NCBI GenBank assembly: GCA_965367295.1
Contig: CBDUHN010000030.1
Span: 1-41,655, forward strand
Origin: JAIVHA01 sp965367295
GTDB lineage: Bacteria; Pseudomonadota; Gammaproteobacteria; DSM-19610
DNA: 41,655 nucleotides
Direction of reading: 5' to 3'
In this document: piece by piece, positions 1 to 8,211 of the stretch
How the letters are laid out: every line of letters starts with the position of its first letter
Numbering within the stretch: the first letter of the stretch is position 1
Position numbers and translations under genes: made by a program
Notes under the pieces: model-generated
What the model saw: only the letters and a program-made list of their open reading frames with translations
The model's database searches: none
Told to the model about the DNA's origin: nothing

Positions 1-98
1 ATTGATTGCGAAGCAATCCTTCGACGCAAGCACCCACACAAATTACCTAATCTTGATTGTTAAAGAGCAAGCCAACTTCTCGTCGGCTGAGACGGACC
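1..98 (-). promoter_or_regulatory. rRNA operon leader (boxA, boxC) reading out of the window
   Basis: Read on the minus strand, this stretch carries TGCTCTTTAACA (about 58-69), the boxA antitermination signal of rRNA operons, followed by TTGTGTGGGTG (about 31-41), which matches boxC. A small hairpin (ATTGC-GAA-GCAAT) lies at 4-16. The 16S rRNA gene should begin just left of base 1; none of it is visible. BoxA recruits the NusB/NusE antitermination complex in known systems. The adjacency of an rrn operon and tyrS also occurs in Pseudomonas. Confidence 0.85.
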
Positions 99-126
99 AT
101 TATAGCTGATCCATCCGACTCGTCAA
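99..126 (-). promoter_or_regulatory. rrn P2 promoter
   Basis: On the minus strand a TTGACG -35 (121-126) and a perfect TATAAT -10 (99-104) are separated by 16 bp. It lies immediately upstream of the boxA-containing leader, so it is the promoter proximal to the rRNA genes. The spacer length and hexamers are identical to those of the upstream promoter at 195-222. Confidence 0.85.
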
Positions 127-194
127 CAACTTTGGTTGACGACCTCATCAGGTTTCGCAGAACTTCTTGGCTGCTCCCCGGTGAGGAAGCGCGC

Positions 195-222
195 ATTATA
201 CGTGGCGACTCGCAGCCGTCAA
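195..222 (-). promoter_or_regulatory. rrn P1 promoter with UP-like A/T tract
   Basis: Minus-strand TTGACG (217-222), a 16 bp spacer and TATAAT (195-200) form a second promoter about 96 bp upstream of P2. The discriminator right after the -10 reads GCGCGC, the GC-rich type associated with stringent control by ppGpp/DksA. Upstream of the -35, bases 231-248 are nearly pure A/T and would serve as an UP element for the alpha subunit of RNA polymerase. Growth-rate regulation is inferred from these features. Confidence 0.85.
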
Positions 223-348
223 CCGATTTCGTAAAAAAAATGAAAAAAACCGGGGCGGGAAATTAACCAACTGATTTTAAAGGATCTTGCAGCGGAGGAT
301 AATTACGAACCGGGCGCATGCGGCTATACGCCATACAACCCTACCCGG

Positions 349-798
349 TTACAGGGTCGGCTGCCGAAAGGGAGATACGTTCAACACCAACCAATATAGG
401 CTCAGTTGTCGAATGGCATCCGTAAACTGGGTGAAGTCCACTGGTTTTCGGATATAGCTATTTGCCCCCAAACCATATCCGGCACATATATCCCGCTGTT
501 CATTGGAGGAGGTCAGGATCACCACCGGTATACGCCTGGTAGTCTCCGCTTCACGAAGCTGCTGGAGAACCTCCAACCCATCCACCTTGGGAAGCTTCAG
601 GTCCAGAAGGATTAGTTCGGGCATTTGTTGCGGCTCGCGATTTGCGTAGATTCCACGACAGAAGAGATAATCCAGCGCCTCCGCTCCGTCACGAGCCACA
701 ACCACCTTATTGAGAATATTGTTCTTCTTGAGCGCCCGCAATGTGAGCGCCTCATCATCCGGATTGTCTTCAACAAGCAAAATGATTTTGCTGTCCAT
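349..798 (-). CDS. single-domain (CheY-like) response regulator
   Basis: A stand-alone receiver domain of 149 residues with no output domain. The acidic pocket (E10, D11), the phosphoacceptor D66 in LLDLKLP, T96 and the invariant K118 are all present, so it should accept phosphate from a histidine kinase. The loop between helix 2 and strand 3 is long, as in Rcp1-type regulators that pair with phytochrome or hybrid kinases. I start it at the ATG at 796-798 because GGGGAGG lies just upstream; an in-frame codon 13 residues earlier has no such site. No kinase gene is nearby, so the partner is unknown. It lies between the rrn promoters and tyrS, a place that has no such gene in Pseudomonas. Confidence 0.85.
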   Translation of the reverse strand: MDSKIILLVEDNPDDEALTLRALKKNNILNKVVVARDGAEALDYLFCRGIYANREPQQMPELILLDLKLPKVDGLEVLQQLREAETTRRIPVVILTSSNEQRDICAGYGLGANSYIRKPVDFTQFTDAIRQLSLYWLVLNVSPFRQPTL

Positions 799-1222
799 CG
801 CCTCCCCTTTATACACGCACTGTGCCTGCCCATTCATCCGAACCCATCGTTTAGCCTAGCATACGGCCACGCGCGTGTTTCTATCAGGGTACCTCGAGAA
901 TATAGGGTCCGTCATAGGCAGTTTGATGCTCACACAGCTATCGTTCACGACGAAATCACCAAGCAGGCCGGAAAATCACGCCCGGACTCGATATTGGCAT
1001 CGGCAAAACTGACGCCAGACCACACATAACAAGGAGAGACGCCGCTGAACCACAATAACTCCATGAGTCATCTTGAAAAAAAAAGGGGGGGGGGGGGCAC
1101 AGCAAGCCTATAGCGGTTTTTCAGCCCATAAAACGCAAATCACCGGCACAGAGGAACGTCATTATCAACGACACCATGATATGCAAGCATGGAGAATGAA
1201 CAGGCCTGCACTCCCAACGGCC
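799..1222. other. intergenic region without a recognisable gene
   Basis: About 420 bases separate the response regulator from the 3' end of tyrS. Open frames here are extensions or shadows of the flanking genes. I see no tRNA and no convincing hairpin terminator for tyrS. The notable item is the A9G13 run at 1076-1097. The promoter of the response regulator must lie here, but no pair of hexamers stands out. Confidence 0.6.
1076..1097. repeat. A9-G13 homopolymer tract
   Basis: Nine A (1076-1084) are followed directly by thirteen G (1085-1097) in noncoding DNA downstream of tyrS. Runs of this length slip during replication and are hard to sequence, so the exact count may vary between cells or be an assembly artefact. 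No hairpin flanks it. Confidence 0.9.
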
Positions 1223-2422
1223 TCATGGCGCTACTGTGACCCTGGCAAACCGACGCTTGCCAACCTGAAACACATGGCGGGCATTCACCACAAACTCCAT
1301 CCCGGCATCCTCAACACGCTCACCATCAATGCGTACAGCCCCCTGCTTGACCATGCGTAATGATTCGGATGTACTGGAAGTCAAACCCGCCTCCTTCAAC
1401 AAATTAGCCAGCGCCAACCGCCCCTCGACCGCCCGAACCTGCTTCTCCGGAATATCGTCGGGCATCGCCCCCTTCTGAAAACGGGCGATGAAGGCCTCCA
1501 AGGCTTGCTGTGCCGCTGCCTGGCTATGAAAGCGAGCAACGATTTCCTCACCCAGCCTGAATTTGATGTCCCGCGGATTGGCGCCGTCTTCGATCTGCTG
1601 CTGGAAGCCCCGCACCTCCTCGCCGCTGCGGAAACTCAGCAATTCGAAATAACGCCACATAAGCTCATCGGATATGGACATCAGCTTGCCGAACATCTCC
1701 CCGGGTGCTTCGTCGATACCAATGTAGTTACCCAATGATTTGGACATTTTCTGCACACCATCCAGCCCTTCCAGAATCGGCATGGTGAGCACCACCTGCT
1801 GAGGCTGGTCATAGTGCTTCTGCAACTCCCGCCCCACCAGCAGATTGAATTTCTGATCCGTACCACCCAGTTCCACATCGGCCTTCATGGCCACAGAATC
1901 GTAACCCTGGATCAATGGATAGAGGAATTCGTGAACGGCGATGGGCTGACCGGAACGGTAGCGCTTCTGGAAATCATCCCGTTCCAGCATACGCGCCACC
2001 GTGTGTTTCGCCGCCAGCTGAATAAGATCGGCCGGACTCATTTCGTTCATCCAGCTGGAATTGAACATCACCAGCGTCTTTTCCGGATCGAGAATCTTGA
2101 AGATCTGCTGCTCGTAGGTCCTGGCGTTTTCGATCACTTCATCCCGGCTCAGGGGTTTGCGGGTGACATTCTTGCCAGTGGGATCACCGATCATGCCGGT
2201 AAAATCACCGATCAGAAACATAACCTCATGCCCCAGATCCTGGAACTGGCGCAGTTTATTGATGAGCACGGTATGACCCAGGTGCAGATCCGGCGCAGTG
2301 GGGTCAAAACCGGCCTTGACCCGCAGGGGCCGCCCCAGCTTCAGTTTTTCCACCAACTCCGCCTCAACCAGGATTTCGTCGGCGCCACGGGCGATGATTT
2401 CCAGGGCCTGTTCAACTGACAT
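1223..2422 (-). CDS. tyrS: tyrosyl-tRNA synthetase
   Basis: Class I aminoacyl-tRNA synthetase that charges tRNA-Tyr with tyrosine at the expense of ATP in the cytoplasm. The HIGH-type signature is HLGHT at residues 47-51 and the KMSKS loop is at 225-229. A C-terminal S4 RNA-binding domain covers roughly residues 335-398. At 399 residues it belongs to the TyrS subgroup found in Pseudomonas rather than the E. coli-like form. I place the start at the ATG at 2420-2422 (MSVEQALEII); an in-frame GTG four codons upstream (2432-2434) is possible. It is divergent from the M23 peptidase gene, with 234 bases between the start codons. The same rrn-tyrS-M23-anmK order is known from Pseudomonas. Confidence 0.97.
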   Translation of the reverse strand: MSVEQALEIIARGADEILVEAELVEKLKLGRPLRVKAGFDPTAPDLHLGHTVLINKLRQFQDLGHEVMFLIGDFTGMIGDPTGKNVTRKPLSRDEVIENARTYEQQIFKILDPEKTLVMFNSSWMNEMSPADLIQLAAKHTVARMLERDDFQKRYRSGQPIAVHEFLYPLIQGYDSVAMKADVELGGTDQKFNLLVGRELQKHYDQPQQVVLTMPILEGLDGVQKMSKSLGNYIGIDEAPGEMFGKLMSISDELMWRYFELLSFRSGEEVRGFQQQIEDGANPRDIKFRLGEEIVARFHSQAAAQQALEAFIARFQKGAMPDDIPEKQVRAVEGRLALANLLKEAGLTSSTSESLRMVKQGAVRIDGERVEDAGMEFVVNARHVFQVGKRRFARVTVAP

Positions 2423-2656
2423 ATTGCTTTCCACTCCGCACCCTCAGGGTCTGGACAGCCGGAAAAATGCGGCCATCGTCACAAAAACCCGCAAAGGTTA
2501 CCACAGCAACCTGCCGATACAGGATCCACAGACATCATCAATCTCCAGGGCTGGCAAGGTTCCTGCTTGTAGATTCAGGACATCACCCTGTTCTTGCCAG
2601 TTGATTTTGCGCATCGGCAAATGTAACGTACGCGAAACGTTTTATAAGGAAATTCC

Positions 2657-4078
2657 GTGGAATATCAAAATCTCACCCAACGAGACTTCCGCACGTACCG
2701 CATGGAACCCGAGCGGCGTCCACGCCATCATTACTGGCTTGGTCTGGCGGCAATTCCCATTGTCATCGCTTCCTTCCTGAGTTTCGCCAACGACAAAAAA
2801 CCGGCACCGGAAACCGTTCCGGCCAATACCGAGGCTGCTGCAGTGGTCCAGGCGCAGGAAACCCTGGCCCTCGCCCTGCCCGTAGACGGCTACCCGGTAC
2901 CGAACACCATCGGCACCGATGAACCAGAAGCCGCGCCTCCAACCTTAGAAGAGCCCCCCGCCACCGCGTCGGAACCTGCGTGGAATACGGTGACGGTAAA
3001 GCCCGGTGACAGTTTGGCCCGAATTTTCTCGCGCGAATCCCTCAGTGCCCGCGCCCTGCATGACATCATGAGCCTGGGCGCCACCACCAGGCCACTAACC
3101 AAAATCCATCCTGGCGACACGCTGGAATATCGCACGGACGCCGAGCAGAACCTGCTCGCCCTGCGCTACCAGCTGGACCCTTTGAAACAGATCCTGGTCA
3201 GCCGCAACGACGATGGCTTCCAGGCCGAAACGATCTCCCACACTCCCGAGCGCCGCCTTTCACACGCCATCGGCAGTATCGACAGCTCTCTGTTCCTGGC
3301 CGCCCAGAAGGCCGGTCTGAACGACAACCTGACCATGGCACTGGCCGACATCTTCGGCTATGACATCGACTTCGTTCTCGACATTCGGGAAGGCGACTCC
3401 TTTTCAGTACTTTATGAAGATCTCTACCTGGACGGCGAATACGTCGGCCATGGCAATATTCTGGCAGCGGAGTTCACCAACCAGAATCACCGCTACCAGG
3501 CCGTACGCTACACCGATGCCAAAGGCGCCACTGACTACTTCAGTCCGGATGGAAAAAGCCTGCGCAAGGCCTTTCTGCGCACACCGGTTTCATTCTCTCG
3601 CATCAGTTCCGGCTTCAGCCTGGGCCGCAAACACCCGGTGCTGAACAAGATCCGCGCCCACAAGGGGGTGGATTATGCCGCCCCCACCGGCACCCCCATC
3701 AAGGCCACTGGCTCCGGCAAGATCGTCTGGGCTGGCACCAAGGGTGGTTACGGCCGTACCGTGGTCATCCAGCATGGCACCCAGTATTCGACCCTCTACG
3801 CGCACCTGTCACGCTACGCCAAGGGTACGCGCAGCGGAACGCGGGTACAGCAGGGTGATATCATCGGCTATGTAGGTAGCAGCGGCCTGGCCACCGGCCC
3901 GCATCTGCACTACGAATTCCTTGTCAACGGCGTACACCGCAATCCGCTTACCGTGGCCCTACCCGATGCGGCACCGATCCGCGCCGAGTTCAAGGCGGAC
4001 TTCACTGCCACCGCACAAACCCTGATCGCCCAGCTGGAAACCCGCAAGCAGCTGGCCGTAGCCGCTCTGGGCGAGTGA
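2657..4078 (+). CDS. LysM / M23 murein endopeptidase, membrane-anchored
   Basis: A MepM-like peptidoglycan hydrolase of 473 residues that should cleave peptide crosslinks in the periplasm. An N-terminal membrane anchor (about 26-44) is followed by a Pro/Ala-rich linker, an OapA/LysM-like murein-binding domain (about 110-158), a second substrate-binding domain (about 200-310) and an M23 lysostaphin-type domain (about 330-427). Zinc ligands H335 and D339 (HKGVD) and H418 (HLH), plus catalytic H383 (YAHL), are present, so it looks active rather than an EnvC-like activator. The start is a GTG with AAGGA six bases upstream. The gene directly precedes anmK, linking wall opening to muropeptide recycling. 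Confidence 0.93.
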   Translation: MEYQNLTQRDFRTYRMEPERRPRHHYWLGLAAIPIVIASFLSFANDKKPAPETVPANTEAAAVVQAQETLALALPVDGYPVPNTIGTDEPEAAPPTLEEPPATASEPAWNTVTVKPGDSLARIFSRESLSARALHDIMSLGATTRPLTKIHPGDTLEYRTDAEQNLLALRYQLDPLKQILVSRNDDGFQAETISHTPERRLSHAIGSIDSSLFLAAQKAGLNDNLTMALADIFGYDIDFVLDIREGDSFSVLYEDLYLDGEYVGHGNILAAEFTNQNHRYQAVRYTDAKGATDYFSPDGKSLRKAFLRTPVSFSRISSGFSLGRKHPVLNKIRAHKGVDYAAPTGTPIKATGSGKIVWAGTKGGYGRTVVIQHGTQYSTLYAHLSRYAKGTRSGTRVQQGDIIGYVGSSGLATGPHLHYEFLVNGVHRNPLTVALPDAAPIRAEFKADFTATAQTLIAQLETRKQLAVAALGE

Positions 4079-4114
4079 TGCCGCTGCCTGCTACGCCGGC
4101 ATAAGCAAACCGCC

Positions 4115-5239
4115 ATGGCGGACTACTTCATCGGACTTATTTCCGGCACCAGCATGGACGGCATTGACGCCGTGCTGGTGGACGGTAGCCAGCACCCACC
4201 ATCCTGCATCTCCCACCACCGCCACCCCTATCCCGGCCTGCTGCGGGAGCGGTTATTAAACGTGGCCGAGGATCGCGGCCCGTTTTCACTCGATGATTAC
4301 GGCCATCTCGACAGCGAACTCGGTGTCCAGTTTGCCCGTGCCGCACTGGATCTGCTGGATAAGGCCAAACTACCACCTACGCAGATTCGAGCCATCGGCA
4401 GCCATGGACAGACCGTGCGCCACCGCCCCGCCGGCCCCAACCCGTTCAGCCTGCAGATCGGCGACCCGAATCGCATTACCGCACTTACCGGCATCACCAC
4501 GGTTGCTGATTTTCGTCGCCGTGACATGGCCCTGGGTGGGCAGGGTGCACCTCTGGTACCCGCCTTTCATAACGCCAGCCTGCGCAGCGACAAGGAAAAC
4601 CGGGTAGTACTGAACCTCGGCGGCATTGCCAACATCACAGTACTACCGAAAGATCCCGCACAGTCCGTTACCGGCTTTGACACCGGGCCGGCCAGCGTGT
4701 TGCTGGATGGCTGGTGCCACCGCCACCGGGGGCAGGAGTATGATGATAAGGGTGGATGGGCCGCGTCAGGCAAGGTCCATGCGAAACTGCTAAAGCAACT
4801 GCTGACCCACGAATACCTGCGCCAGCCCCCCCCAAAAAGCACCGGCCGTGAGGAGTTCTGCCTGGAATGGCTGGATGCCATGCTCAAGGATTTTACCGTG
4901 CCGATCTTGCCGGTCGATGTGCAGTCCACACTAAGCGAATTCACTGCCCGCACTGTGACAGACGCGATACGGGAGCACGCCCCTAAAACCCGCCGCCTCC
5001 TGGTCTGCGGCGGCGGCGTGCATAATCAGTACCTTCAACAGCGGTTGGCTGCCCTGCTACCGAAGCTGGTCGTTGAATCCACCGCCGCCCACGGCCTGGA
5101 ACCCGACTGGGTGGAAGCCATCGCCTTTGCCTGGCTGGCACAGCGCACCCTGACGGGTAACAGCGGCAATCTACCTGCAGTTACCGGTGCCATGGCACCC
5201 ACGGTACTGGGCGGCATCTATCCCGCCAATCCGGTCTGA
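4115..5239 (+). CDS. anmK: anhydro-N-acetylmuramic acid kinase
   Basis: AnmK phosphorylates and opens 1,6-anhydro-MurNAc released from peptidoglycan, giving MurNAc-6-phosphate for recycling. The 374 residues match the family length. The N-terminal GLISGTSMDGID phosphate-binding motif (about 7-18), GSHGQTVRH, GGQGAPLVP, LNLGGIANI and GFDTGPASV are all present and in order. It follows the M23 peptidase gene by 36 bases, probably in one transcript, and ends before a strong bidirectional terminator. A C8 run near 4816-4823 lies inside the reading frame, which stays open. Functionally it pairs with ampD and ampE at the other end of the window. Confidence 0.96.
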   Translation: MADYFIGLISGTSMDGIDAVLVDGSQHPPSCISHHRHPYPGLLRERLLNVAEDRGPFSLDDYGHLDSELGVQFARAALDLLDKAKLPPTQIRAIGSHGQTVRHRPAGPNPFSLQIGDPNRITALTGITTVADFRRRDMALGGQGAPLVPAFHNASLRSDKENRVVLNLGGIANITVLPKDPAQSVTGFDTGPASVLLDGWCHRHRGQEYDDKGGWAASGKVHAKLLKQLLTHEYLRQPPPKSTGREEFCLEWLDAMLKDFTVPILPVDVQSTLSEFTARTVTDAIREHAPKTRRLLVCGGGVHNQYLQQRLAALLPKLVVESTAAHGLEPDWVEAIAFAWLAQRTLTGNSGNLPAVTGAMAPTVLGGIYPANPV

Positions 5240-5259
5240 GAGAACAAACCAATGGCACA

Positions 5260-5286
5260 AAAAAGGGCGCCTATGGCGCCCTTTTT
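5260..5286. terminator. bidirectional Rho-independent terminator
   Basis: A perfect 12 bp stem, AAAAAGGGCGCC, a TAT loop and GGCGCCCTTTTT. It has A and T tracts on both sides and sits between the convergent genes anmK and erpA, so it can end transcripts from both directions. Confidence 0.93.
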
Positions 5287-5304
5287 GCTCTCGCGACGAA
5301 AAAC

Positions 5305-5667
5305 CTACGCGGAGAAGGAGGAACCGCAGCCACAGGTAGTGGTGGCATTGGGGTTACGAATGACGAACTGCGCGCCTTCCAGATCTTCCTTGTAATCAAT
5401 TTCCGCGCCGGTCAGATACTGGAAGCTCATCGGGTCCACGAGCAGCTTCACGCCGCACTGTTCCACCGCAGTATCACCGTCGTTAATACTTTCATCGAAC
5501 GTAAAGCCATACTGGAAACCGGAACAACCACCACCGGTGATGAACACCCGCAGCATCAGCTCGGGATTGCCCTCTTCCTCGATCAGGCTTTTGACCTTGG
5601 TCGCGGCGGCTTCCGTAAAAACCAGCGGAGCTTCCATTTCGGTCGTTGCAGCTGCGCTATCGTTCAT
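5305..5667 (-). CDS. erpA: A-type iron-sulfur cluster carrier ErpA
   Basis: ErpA delivers [4Fe-4S] clusters to apo-proteins, including isoprenoid enzymes. In this 120-residue form the three canonical ligands are C48 (GGGCSGF) and C112/C114 (TCGCGSSF near the C-terminus). The start is the ATG at 5665-5667, with GGAGA at 5674-5678; a TTG two codons upstream would overlap that site. It is the last gene of the argC-DUF6776-bactofilin-erpA run and ends at the shared terminator with anmK. It differs clearly from the second A-type protein at 12829-13215. Confidence 0.96.
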   Translation of the reverse strand: MNDSAAATTEMEAPLVFTEAAATKVKSLIEEEGNPELMLRVFITGGGCSGFQYGFTFDESINDGDTAVEQCGVKLLVDPMSFQYLTGAEIDYKEDLEGAQFVIRNPNATTTCGCGSSFSA

Positions 5668-5743
5668 TTTCAATCTCCAAAACAGGGTAAATGCATGGAT
5701 ACACTCATGGCAGTATGCATTTCCTGACTAATCCAGTCAAGAA

Positions 5744-6178
5744 TTACTCCGCCGTCCGCACCTTGGCACCGGTCACGGCCGGGGCTGCCACATCCTTGCG
5801 TGCCGGCTTGCTGGCCTCCTGGCCCTTATGCACCAGATTACCATTAACCTCGGCCCCCATGGCCATTTCGATTAAATGGTAATACACATTACCGGCCACC
5901 CGGGCATGCGCCGCCAGTTCGATGCGCTCGTAGGCATGCACATCCCCTTTTACCGTACCGTTCAGAATCACATCAGGCACCCGCACCTCGCCCTCGATGC
6001 TGCCTTGCTCACTGAGGGTAAGCACCGAATCGGTACCGGCGTCGGCAATGACATTACCCTTGATCCTGCCATCCACGTGCAGGCCGCCCGTGAAATGAAG
6101 GTCTCCTTCCATGACCGTGTGCTGCCCGATGATAGTATCGATCTTGGCAGACTTGTGCTTTTTGGCATTGCCCCACAT
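5744..6178 (-). CDS. bactofilin family protein
   Basis: Bactofilins are small proteins that self-assemble into beta-helical filaments at the membrane and position cell-wall or polar machinery. The 144 residues show the typical core of short repeated turns rich in G and V (for example GDLHFTGGLHVDGRIKGNVIA and SIEGEVRVPDVILNGTVKGDV), spanning about residues 17-115, with basic or disordered ends. It lies 30 bases downstream of the DUF6776 gene, whose product is a membrane coiled-coil protein; the pair is conserved next to erpA in Pseudomonas. A joint structural role is plausible but inferred. Confidence 0.92.
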   Translation of the reverse strand: MWGNAKKHKSAKIDTIIGQHTVMEGDLHFTGGLHVDGRIKGNVIADAGTDSVLTLSEQGSIEGEVRVPDVILNGTVKGDVHAYERIELAAHARVAGNVYYHLIEMAMGAEVNGNLVHKGQEASKPARKDVAAPAVTGAKVRTAE

Positions 6179-6208
6179 GGCATTCCTCCTGAATGTGCTT
6201 GACCCACG

Positions 6209-6922
6209 TTATGTCGGCCAATCGAAGCTCCGCTCCACCTTGGGCGGACCATATTTACCCGATGGCTCCACCTGTAATTGCACAGCGCGGGGCCGGAAAT
6301 GGGCCGGTATACGTACTTCGCCCTCGAAATGCTGGAAATATCGAAAGCGGAACAGGAGCTTTTCCACTGCCGGTTCCGTTACCTCGGCCAGCGACAGCGT
6401 CGCGGGTTTACCATCCTGCTCACCCTCCAGTACCAGGCGTACCACACCCCTGACGACACGATCGTTGCGCTTGACCTGCACCAGCGTCAGGTCATAGCGA
6501 AACGTGCCGTCGGCCGATACCGGCTCCCAATGCAGATTCTGAATACGAATCCCCGGCTCCACGTCACCCGGCGACATGATGCCCTGGTAAAACGCCAGCT
6601 CCTCACGCAGGTTGGCCAGTTCGTCCTGCAGGTCGCCCAGGCTTTGCCGCACTACCTGGCTGGCCTGGCGATCAATCTGGCTGGAGCGTTCCAGCACTGC
6701 CAATTGATCGGCCAGCTGCCGTCTTTCCTGCTGTAGCGCTTCGGTCTCATCCAGAAGGCGGCTCTGCTCCTGCTCCAGACGCGCCAGCTCGCCGGTGCCA
6801 TTGTGCATGCCGAGGTCATACAACCACCAGCCACCAGCAGCCAACAGGACCACCAGAAACCCCACCAGCGCCCAAAGCTGCCAGGCGCGATAGATCAGTA
6901 TCCGTTGTGTTCCGGCTTCCAA
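6209..6922 (-). CDS. DUF6776 membrane coiled-coil protein
   Basis: A 237-residue protein with one N-terminal transmembrane segment (about 15-36), a coiled coil (about 44-115) and a C-terminal beta-rich domain that should lie in the periplasm. It resembles the uncharacterised DUF6776 family, which sits between argC and a bactofilin in Pseudomonas-like genomes. The function is unknown. The topology and the adjacent bactofilin suggest an envelope scaffold. It begins 60 bases after the argC stop, consistent with cotranscription. Confidence 0.85.
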   Translation of the reverse strand: MEAGTQRILIYRAWQLWALVGFLVVLLAAGGWWLYDLGMHNGTGELARLEQEQSRLLDETEALQQERRQLADQLAVLERSSQIDRQASQVVRQSLGDLQDELANLREELAFYQGIMSPGDVEPGIRIQNLHWEPVSADGTFRYDLTLVQVKRNDRVVRGVVRLVLEGEQDGKPATLSLAEVTEPAVEKLLFRFRYFQHFEGEVRIPAHFRPRAVQLQVEPSGKYGPPKVERSFDWPT

Positions 6923-6981
6923 CTATAGTGGCCTTTGATTTGTGAAACTGCGCAACAACGCACAGTTACTTATGAAGGGTA

Positions 6982-8013
6982 TCAGGGTAACAGGGCTATC
7001 CCTTCCAGACCGGTGGTTTCGGCAAGGCCAAACATGATGTTCATATTCTGTATCGCCTGCCCGGCGGCACCCTTGACCAGGTTGTCGATCACGGACAGCA
7101 CGACCACGGTGTCACCACCCTGGGGCCGGTGCACCGCGATGCGACAGTGGTTGGCGCCCTTCACACTACGGGTCTCCGGATGACCACCAGCAGGTAATAC
7201 ATCAACGAACGGTTCATCGGCATAGCGCTGCTCGAACAGCCCCTGCAGATCAGCCTCTTTACTTTGCAACTGACCATAGAGCGTAACATGAATACCGCGG
7301 ATCATCGGCGTCAGATGAGGGACGAAAGTAAGGCCAATACCCTTGCCGGCGGCCCGCTCAAGCTGTTGGCGAATCTCGGGTAGATGGCGGTGGCCCGATA
7401 CCGCGTACGCCTTGAAATTTTCACCCGCCTCGCACAGCAGGGAACCGACACTGGCCTTGCGCCCGGCACCGCTGACACCGGACTTGGCATCGGCAATCAG
7501 TTGGTCCGCGGCGATCAGCCCCTGCTCGATGAGCGGCAGAAAACCGAGTTGTACGGCAGTGGGATAACACCCCGGATTGGCCACCACCCGCGCCCTGGCC
7601 ACCGCCGCCCGATTCACTTCCGGCAGACCGTACACGGCTTCCGCGAGGACATCAGGGCAGGCATGGGGCATCCCGTACCATTTCTCCCACAGCGCCGTAT
7701 CCTGCAGCCGGAAGTCCGCGGCAAGATCCACCACCCGGGTGCCGGCTTCCAGCAGCTGCGGCACCATCTCCATGGCGATGCCATTGGGCGTGGCAAAGAA
7801 CACCAGGTCACAGCGGCCGAGCGTGTCGATATCCGGCACGCTGAAGGCGATATCGAGGTGACCACGCAGGTTGGGGAACATATCCGCTACCGGCGTACCC
7901 GCCTCGCTGCGGGAAGTAATCACCTGCAGTTCCACCTTCGGATGCCCGGCCAGCAGGCGTAAGAGTTCGACACCTGTGTAGCCGGTACCACCGACCACTC
8001 CTACCTTGATCAT
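6982..8013 (-). CDS. argC: N-acetyl-gamma-glutamyl-phosphate reductase
   Basis: ArgC carries out the NADPH-dependent reduction of N-acetylglutamyl phosphate to the semialdehyde, the third step of arginine synthesis. The 343-residue protein has the N-terminal Rossmann motif GGTGYTG (8-14), the catalytic cysteine C149 in ANPGCYPTA and the conserved His in SGHRHLPEI. It belongs to the long, proteobacterial type. It is first in a minus-strand run ending with erpA. The 198 bases upstream, shared with the divergent clcA, must hold both promoters; I see no clear ArgR box. Confidence 0.97.
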   Translation of the reverse strand: MIKVGVVGGTGYTGVELLRLLAGHPKVELQVITSRSEAGTPVADMFPNLRGHLDIAFSVPDIDTLGRCDLVFFATPNGIAMEMVPQLLEAGTRVVDLAADFRLQDTALWEKWYGMPHACPDVLAEAVYGLPEVNRAAVARARVVANPGCYPTAVQLGFLPLIEQGLIAADQLIADAKSGVSGAGRKASVGSLLCEAGENFKAYAVSGHRHLPEIRQQLERAAGKGIGLTFVPHLTPMIRGIHVTLYGQLQSKEADLQGLFEQRYADEPFVDVLPAGGHPETRSVKGANHCRIAVHRPQGGDTVVVLSVIDNLVKGAAGQAIQNMNIMFGLAETTGLEGIALLP

Positions 8014-8211
8014 GATATGTTTTCCCGCGCACGTAACCTGGAATAGACGAGTAATAGTAAAAGCTTGGCGGCATTGAAAAAAGTGCTATGCCACAATTCG
8101 TGGGCAATTTTCTGCCCACTCCCCCTTGTTAAGCAGCAAGCGATTGATTATGGTTTGATTTTCCCTGCACCCTCCCCACGACCCGCCCACCGCTGGCGAA
8201 ACGGGTAGTAC

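Noticed and set aside
4816..4823. C8 run in anmK as a possible phase-variable or frameshifted site
   Set aside because: The reading frame is open through the run and the motifs on both sides are in the same frame, so there is no evidence of a frameshift.
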